The notes under the pieces: model-generated | The model's database searches: none | What the model was told of the DNA's origin: nothing | Seen by the model: only the letters and a program-made list of their open reading frames with translations | Translations under genes and position numbers: made by a program | Source: an uncultured Bacilli bacterium | Lineage (GTDB): Bacteria > Bacillota_I > Bacilli_A > RF39 > UBA660 | Assembly (NCBI GenBank): GCA_934119955.1 | Contig: CAKOSZ010000007.1 | Coordinates: forward strand, 48,841-112,840 | Direction of reading: 5' to 3' | Length of the DNA: 64,000 nt | Shown here: piece by piece, positions 60,409 through 64,000 of the stretch | Layout of the letters: the number at the start of each line of letters is the position of its first letter | Numbering within the stretch: position 1 is the first letter of the stretch

Positions 60409-61309
60409 CCTTTTTACAACAGAGGAAGAAAGAACTAATGATAAGTTGGAAAAAGTTATTGATATTAAAATAAGTGATATTGATGATTTTCCAGACCACC
60501 CATTTAAAGTCATTGAAAATGAAGATATGTATAATATGCGTGATAGCATAAAAGAAAATGGAGTATTAGTTCCTGCATTAGTTAGACAAAAGCCAGATGG
60601 TAGATATGAAATGGTATCTGGACACAGAAGAAAGTATGCAAGTCAATTAGCAAATAATGAAACACTACCTTGTATTGTTAGAGATTTAACAGATGATGAG
60701 GCTGTTATTATAATGGTAGATAGTAACTTACAAAGAGAAGAAATATTACCGAGTGAAAAAGCATTTGCATATAAAATGAAATTGGAAGCCCTAACACATC
60801 AAGGCAAAAGGACAGATTTAACTTCTGCCCAACTTGGGGAGAAGTTAGAAAGTAAATATTCTGTTCAACTACTTGCAGAAGAAGTTGGAGATAGTAAGAG
60901 CCAAGTTCAAAGGTTTATAAGACTTACTGCACTAATACCAGAGTTATTAGATTTAGTTGATGAAAAGCAAATCGCATTGAGTCCAGCCGTTGAATTATCT
61001 TTTCTAAAAGATGAAGAACAATATGCAGTTTTAGATTGCATTGAGTGTAATGTGGCAACACCATCTCACGCACAAGCAATAAGACTTAAAAAAATGAGTC
61101 AAGAGGGAACACTTACGACTGATGAAATAGAAGATATTTTATCAGAGGAGAAACCCAACCAGATTCCCAAAATGAAATTTAATGCAGACAGAATAAGAAA
61201 TGTACTCCCAAAGAATATTGAGGAGAAAAAAATTGAAGATTTTGTTGTTAATGCCATTGAATTTTATGGGAAACATCTCCAAAGACAAAAGTCTATGGAC
61301 GCAAGATAG
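60362..61309 (+). CDS. parB: ParB-family partition protein
   Basis: The protein has 315 residues. The N-terminal ParB nuclease-like domain has [16 protein letters not shown] and the CTP-binding motif region [16 protein letters not shown] helix-turn-helix follows ([20 protein letters not shown]). The C-terminal part is helical. It binds centromere-like DNA and activates ParA. AAAGGAGGTG at about 60348-60357 leads to ATGATG at 60362; the longer frame from 60329 has no such site. Confidence 0.9.
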   Translation: MMAKNIPKMPLPKLDDLFTTEEERTNDKLEKVIDIKISDIDDFPDHPFKVIENEDMYNMRDSIKENGVLVPALVRQKPDGRYEMVSGHRRKYASQLANNETLPCIVRDLTDDEAVIIMVDSNLQREEILPSEKAFAYKMKLEALTHQGKRTDLTSAQLGEKLESKYSVQLLAEEVGDSKSQVQRFIRLTALIPELLDLVDEKQIALSPAVELSFLKDEEQYAVLDCIECNVATPSHAQAIRLKKMSQEGTLTTDEIEDILSEEKPNQIPKMKFNADRIRNVLPKNIEEKKIEDFVVNAIEFYGKHLQRQKSMDAR

Positions 61310-61464
61310 TGGGAGTTATTATTCCACAAATCCCTCCTTACAATCCTCCCTAGTATTATTACTAACTATTTATTTACTAACTGAAAAAAGTATATAAGAA
61401 TTTACACAAATGCAAAATATTTTAGAATATGCTAGATTGAAAGAAATAAAGGAGCGTGATTGTT

Positions 61465-62163
61465 ATGAAAAAGAAAATCATTTTAGTTGTCATTGTTGTT
61501 TTTGCAGTAGCAGTTAGTGGAGTATTTGTTCTAACCAAATGTTTAAAGACAAATTCAAACCACGAACAGGTAAATGTTGTAGAAGAAAAAGATGAGAAAT
61601 TTAACTTGCAAGAGGAAGAACAAAGCAAAGACGAAATAACTACTGAAACAGATGAAAATGAAAACAAAACAGCAAATGGAAAAATTGAAAGTCCAAAAGA
61701 AGATACTTCAAAGCAAGAAAATAAATCTAAAACATCAACAAAAGTTTCTGAACCCCCAAAAAAAGCAGAAACTAAATCTAGCAATGTACCAACTACAAGT
61801 AGCAAATCACAAGAAGAAAAACAAGAGAATAAAATAACCGAAAGTAATAAAAATAATAGTTCAAGTAATCAAGGACAACAGAACAAAGAGTCAACAACTT
61901 TTTATGATTCTATTACTCACGGAAAAAAAGAGTTTTCTTCTGAAAGTGAGGCTTTAAGGAGAGGTACTGAAATTCAAAACAAAGAGTTAGATTATGTTTT
62001 AGATTGGAACGAAGACCACCCAGATAATCAAATACAACCAGAGATAAATTATTTTAGAGTTTATCCATCTGCAATAGATGAAAACGGAAAGTATTGGTAT
62101 TATTTGCATTTCTTTTGCAGAAGTGGCGAAGGACTGGATCAAGAATTAAAAAGTAAATATTAG
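61465..62163 (+). CDS. Membrane-anchored protein with low-complexity stalk
   Basis: The protein has 232 residues. One N-terminal helix (IILVVIVVFAVAVSGVFVLT) is followed by about 120 residues rich in Glu, Lys, Ser, Thr and Asn, and then a compact C-terminal domain of about 80 residues (FSSESEALRRGTEIQNKELD, NYFRVYPSAIDENGKYWYYL). Similar proteins are common next to parAB in conjugative elements of Bacillota; the role is unknown. AAAGGAG at 61449-61454 selects ATG 61465 over the in-frame GTG at 61456. Confidence 0.7.
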   Translation: MKKKIILVVIVVFAVAVSGVFVLTKCLKTNSNHEQVNVVEEKDEKFNLQEEEQSKDEITTETDENENKTANGKIESPKEDTSKQENKSKTSTKVSEPPKKAETKSSNVPTTSSKSQEEKQENKITESNKNNSSSNQGQQNKESTTFYDSITHGKKEFSSESEALRRGTEIQNKELDYVLDWNEDHPDNQIQPEINYFRVYPSAIDENGKYWYYLHFFCRSGEGLDQELKSKY

Positions 62164-62191
62164 TGGCTCTTAACAAAGAGTCATTTTTTTT
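62164..62191 (+). terminator. Terminator after the stalk protein
   Basis: TGGCTCTT / AAGAGTCA (62164-62171, 62176-62183, one G.T pair) with an AACA loop is followed by eight T residues. Confidence 0.8.
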
Positions 62192-62211
62192 CGGAAAGTG
62201 AGGGAAATTAA

Positions 62212-62316
62212 ATGTTAAAAATATTATTATTTGCACTAATCGTAATGTTAGTGCTTTTTTTATGGTCTGCCTGTATCATCTCGGGTAGATGTTCAAGAGA
62301 GGAGGAAAAGAGATGA
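62212..62316 (+). CDS. Small single-helix membrane protein, 34 residues
   Basis: GTGAGGGAAATT precedes ATG 62212. The peptide is a single hydrophobic helix (LLFALIVMLVLFLWSACIIS) with a charged end (GRCSREEEKR). Its stop overlaps the adhesin start (ATGA), which implies coupling. Small proteins like this often precede the surface adhesin in integrative elements. Confidence 0.6.
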   Translation: MLKILLFALIVMLVLFLWSACIISGRCSREEEKR

Positions 62317-64000
62317 AGAAATTTACAACAACCCTATTGTTAGCAATAGGACTTTTAGTTGGGTTTACTGTTAATGCTCAAGCAGTAAATGCAGCAACAT
62401 TGAATATGAGTTACTCAGATTATTGGTATGATAGAGCAAAGGCTGATGGTAGTGAACATCATTCTTGGCATTTTACTCTTTACGATATGGATGGAGAAGT
62501 AGCATACTGTATTCAACCAAATGTAAAAGAGGGAACGCATTATAATCAAGGAAGTTGGGAAGATACTGGATTGTCTAATTCGATAAAAGAAAGAATACTT
62601 TTAATTGGATATTATGGTTATACTTATCCCGGTCATCAAACTTTACAATATAGAGCAGCAACACAAGGTATGATATGGGATACAATAGTTGGTGGAGGTG
62701 CTAACACAACTTTCCATACTGCTCGTTGGGCAAAAGGAGATACTTTTGATGTATCAAATGAAAAGGCACAAATTGAAGACTTAATTGCACATCATTATGA
62801 TAGACCATCATTTAATGGTGGAGTTTATAAAGCACAAGTAGGAGAAACTATTACTCTAACTGATACAAATAATGTATTATCAAACTATTCTGTAAGCGTA
62901 AGTGGAGCAGATTATAGCATTGATGGTAATAAGTTAATAATTAAACCTACAAGAAGTGGAAGTATTGATTTAACTTTAACAAAAAATATGCCATATAGTT
63001 CTAGTTATAAATTATTTGTTGGAGATGGAATTCAAAATATGATGGTACCGGGAACTACTGACCCAGTAATTGCAAAAATAAGAGTTAATTCTTATACAGC
63101 ATTTGTTGAAGGTCATAAGAAAGATAGCGAAACTGGTAATGCACAAGGACAAGCAACTCTAAAAGGTGCTGAATATGGAGTTTATGAAACTTCAACAGGA
63201 AGATTAGTAACAACAGTAGTTACTGATGAAAATGGTTATTTCAAGAGTAATGCAGTATTATCTTGGAATGATTATTATTTACAAGAAATAAAACCTAGTG
63301 AGGGTTATGAACTTGATACAACAAGATACAATGTTGATATTAAAGGCAAAGAATCTGCTAGTGTTGATGTAGTAGAAAAAGTAATTAAAAACTATGTTAG
63401 TATTTTAAAACAATATGAACAAGTAGATGGAAACACTACTTTCTTAAATGCAGAAAAAGGTATTACTTTTGAAATCTATTATCCAAATGGTAAAAAATAT
63501 GGAGAAATCAAAACAGATAAAAATGGTTATGCTTCATTGAACTTACCTTATGGTGTATGGAAGTTCCATCAAGTAAATACAACAACTGGATATGAAAAGA
63601 TTTATGATTTCTATATTACAGTAAATGAAACAAGCGAAAAAGAACAATATTACAATATTTTAAATAATACACTATATGCTTATCTTCAAGTAATCAAAGT
63701 AGATAGCGAAACTGGAAAGACTATTGCTATTGCAAACACAACTTTCAAGATTTTAGATACTGATACAAATCAATATGTTTCTCAATATGTTGGTGGAAAA
63801 GTTTATAGTGAGTTCAAAACAGATGAAAATGGCAAAATGATAACTTACTTAAAACTACCTGCTGGAAATTATAAATTGATTGAAGTATCTGCTCCTAACG
63901 GTTATTTAAAAGACAAAGATGGCTTAAAATTCACAATAGGAAATGATACTCATTATTCATATACAACTTATGGTGCTTTTATAACAGTAACTTATAAAAA
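62313..64000 (+). CDS. Thioester / Cna-B surface adhesin, cut by the window end
   Basis: At least 562 residues are visible and the frame is open at the window end. A signal peptide ends near VNA-ATLN. The N-terminal domain has the thioester pair: Cys in VAYCIQPN and Gln in RAATQGMIWD, which in related adhesins form an internal Cys-Gln bond that can attach covalently to a host surface. Several Cna-B/SpaA-like beta domains follow (LKGAEYGVYET, YYLQEIKPSEGYELD, IAIANTTFKILDTD, YKLIEVSAPNGYLKDKDG) with the E-x-P motif of isopeptide domains. The C-terminal anchor lies beyond the window. GAGGAGG precedes the ATG. Confidence 0.9.
   Translation, partial: MKKFTTTLLLAIGLLVGFTVNAQAVNAATLNMSYSDYWYDRAKADGSEHHSWHFTLYDMDGEVAYCIQPNVKEGTHYNQGSWEDTGLSNSIKERILLIGYYGYTYPGHQTLQYRAATQGMIWDTIVGGGANTTFHTARWAKGDTFDVSNEKAQIEDLIAHHYDRPSFNGGVYKAQVGETITLTDTNNVLSNYSVSVSGADYSIDGNKLIIKPTRSGSIDLTLTKNMPYSSSYKLFVGDGIQNMMVPGTTDPVIAKIRVNSYTAFVEGHKKDSETGNAQGQATLKGAEYGVYETSTGRLVTTVVTDENGYFKSNAVLSWNDYYLQEIKPSEGYELDTTRYNVDIKGKESASVDVVEKVIKNYVSILKQYEQVDGNTTFLNAEKGITFEIYYPNGKKYGEIKTDKNGYASLNLPYGVWKFHQVNTTTGYEKIYDFYITVNETSEKEQYYNILNNTLYAYLQVIKVDSETGKTIAIANTTFKILDTDTNQYVSQYVGGKVYSEFKTDENGKMITYLKLPAGNYKLIEVSAPNGYLKDKDGLKFTIGNDTHYSYTTYGAFITVTYK

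Noticed and set aside
60283..60549. Minus-strand open frame across the parA/parB junction
   Set aside because: It is antisense to two well-supported genes and has no start signal. The same holds for the other minus-strand frames, for example in mutL, serS, cpaF, the vWA genes and the stalk protein at 61.4-61.8 kb.
61410..61488. Small frame starting MQNILEYARLKEIKE before the stalk protein
   Set aside because: There is no ribosome-binding site and it overlaps a better supported gene start.

Overview
The window is about 64 kb of very AT-rich DNA using the standard bacterial code (TGG for Trp, TGA as stop). Gene content and order point to a low-GC Bacillota of class Bacilli, probably a gut-type lineage near RF39 or the Erysipelotrichia. 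The supporting blocks are yqeG-yqeH, ruvX-DUF1292-mltG-yrrM-yrrN-yrrO-greA, lspA-rluD, gpsB-rnpB, rodZ-pgsA, a T-box in front of serS, and an L19 leader. The lineage placement is inference; no rRNA gene is present. Many promoters share one form: a TTGxxx -35 box, a 17-base spacer and a TATAAT-like -10, often preceded by TGn.

Layout. 1-6 kb: an Rpn-type nuclease-like gene, a leucine-rich-repeat gene, mutL, yqeG and yqeH. 6-9.6 kb: a large secreted glycosidase-like protein, frr, and a small lipoprotein on the minus strand. 9.7-23.5 kb: a surface-structure locus made of two tandem copies of a two-gene cassette (small single-pass membrane protein plus about 800-residue secreted von Willebrand A protein), then a Tad-type pilus operon (pilin-like protein, CpaB, CpaF/TadA, TadB, TadC, Flp-like pilin, second pilin-like protein, TadZ/CpaE), then three paralogous two-helix membrane proteins. 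23.6-31 kb: ppdK, a DIP1984-like gene, and a flavoprotein / GT-C / GtrA glycoconjugate operon. 30.9-39 kb: housekeeping genes (lspA, rluD, a cell-wall amidase, ruvX to greA). 39-42 kb: four tRNA genes (Lys, Ile, Asn, Glu), a lone TnpB with a structured candidate omega RNA, gpsB and rnpB. 42-47 kb: rodZ-like, pgsA, T-box/HD/serS, murI, rplS, lepB.

47-57 kb is an accessory, decaying zone: a doubly frameshifted HTH-membrane regulator, an ogt cluster with small membrane proteins, a DUF1848 gene, an AhpD-like gene followed by a broken cupin gene, a 1435-residue solenoid-metallophosphoesterase protein, a Nudix hydrolase, and a YhcG remnant joined in frame to a GNAT acetyltransferase. From about 57.5 kb to the end the content looks like the edge of an integrative conjugative element or integrated plasmid: RhuM, ParA/ParB, small element-type proteins and the start of a thioester/Cna-B surface adhesin cut by the window end.

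The most interesting candidates are the duplicated vWA cassette beside the Tad operon (9.7-23.5 kb), with a nearly identical about 310-bp tract at both vWA 3' ends, and the giant solenoid-phosphoesterase protein at 51.4-55.7 kb. No searches were run; family names rest on motifs and remembered family features.
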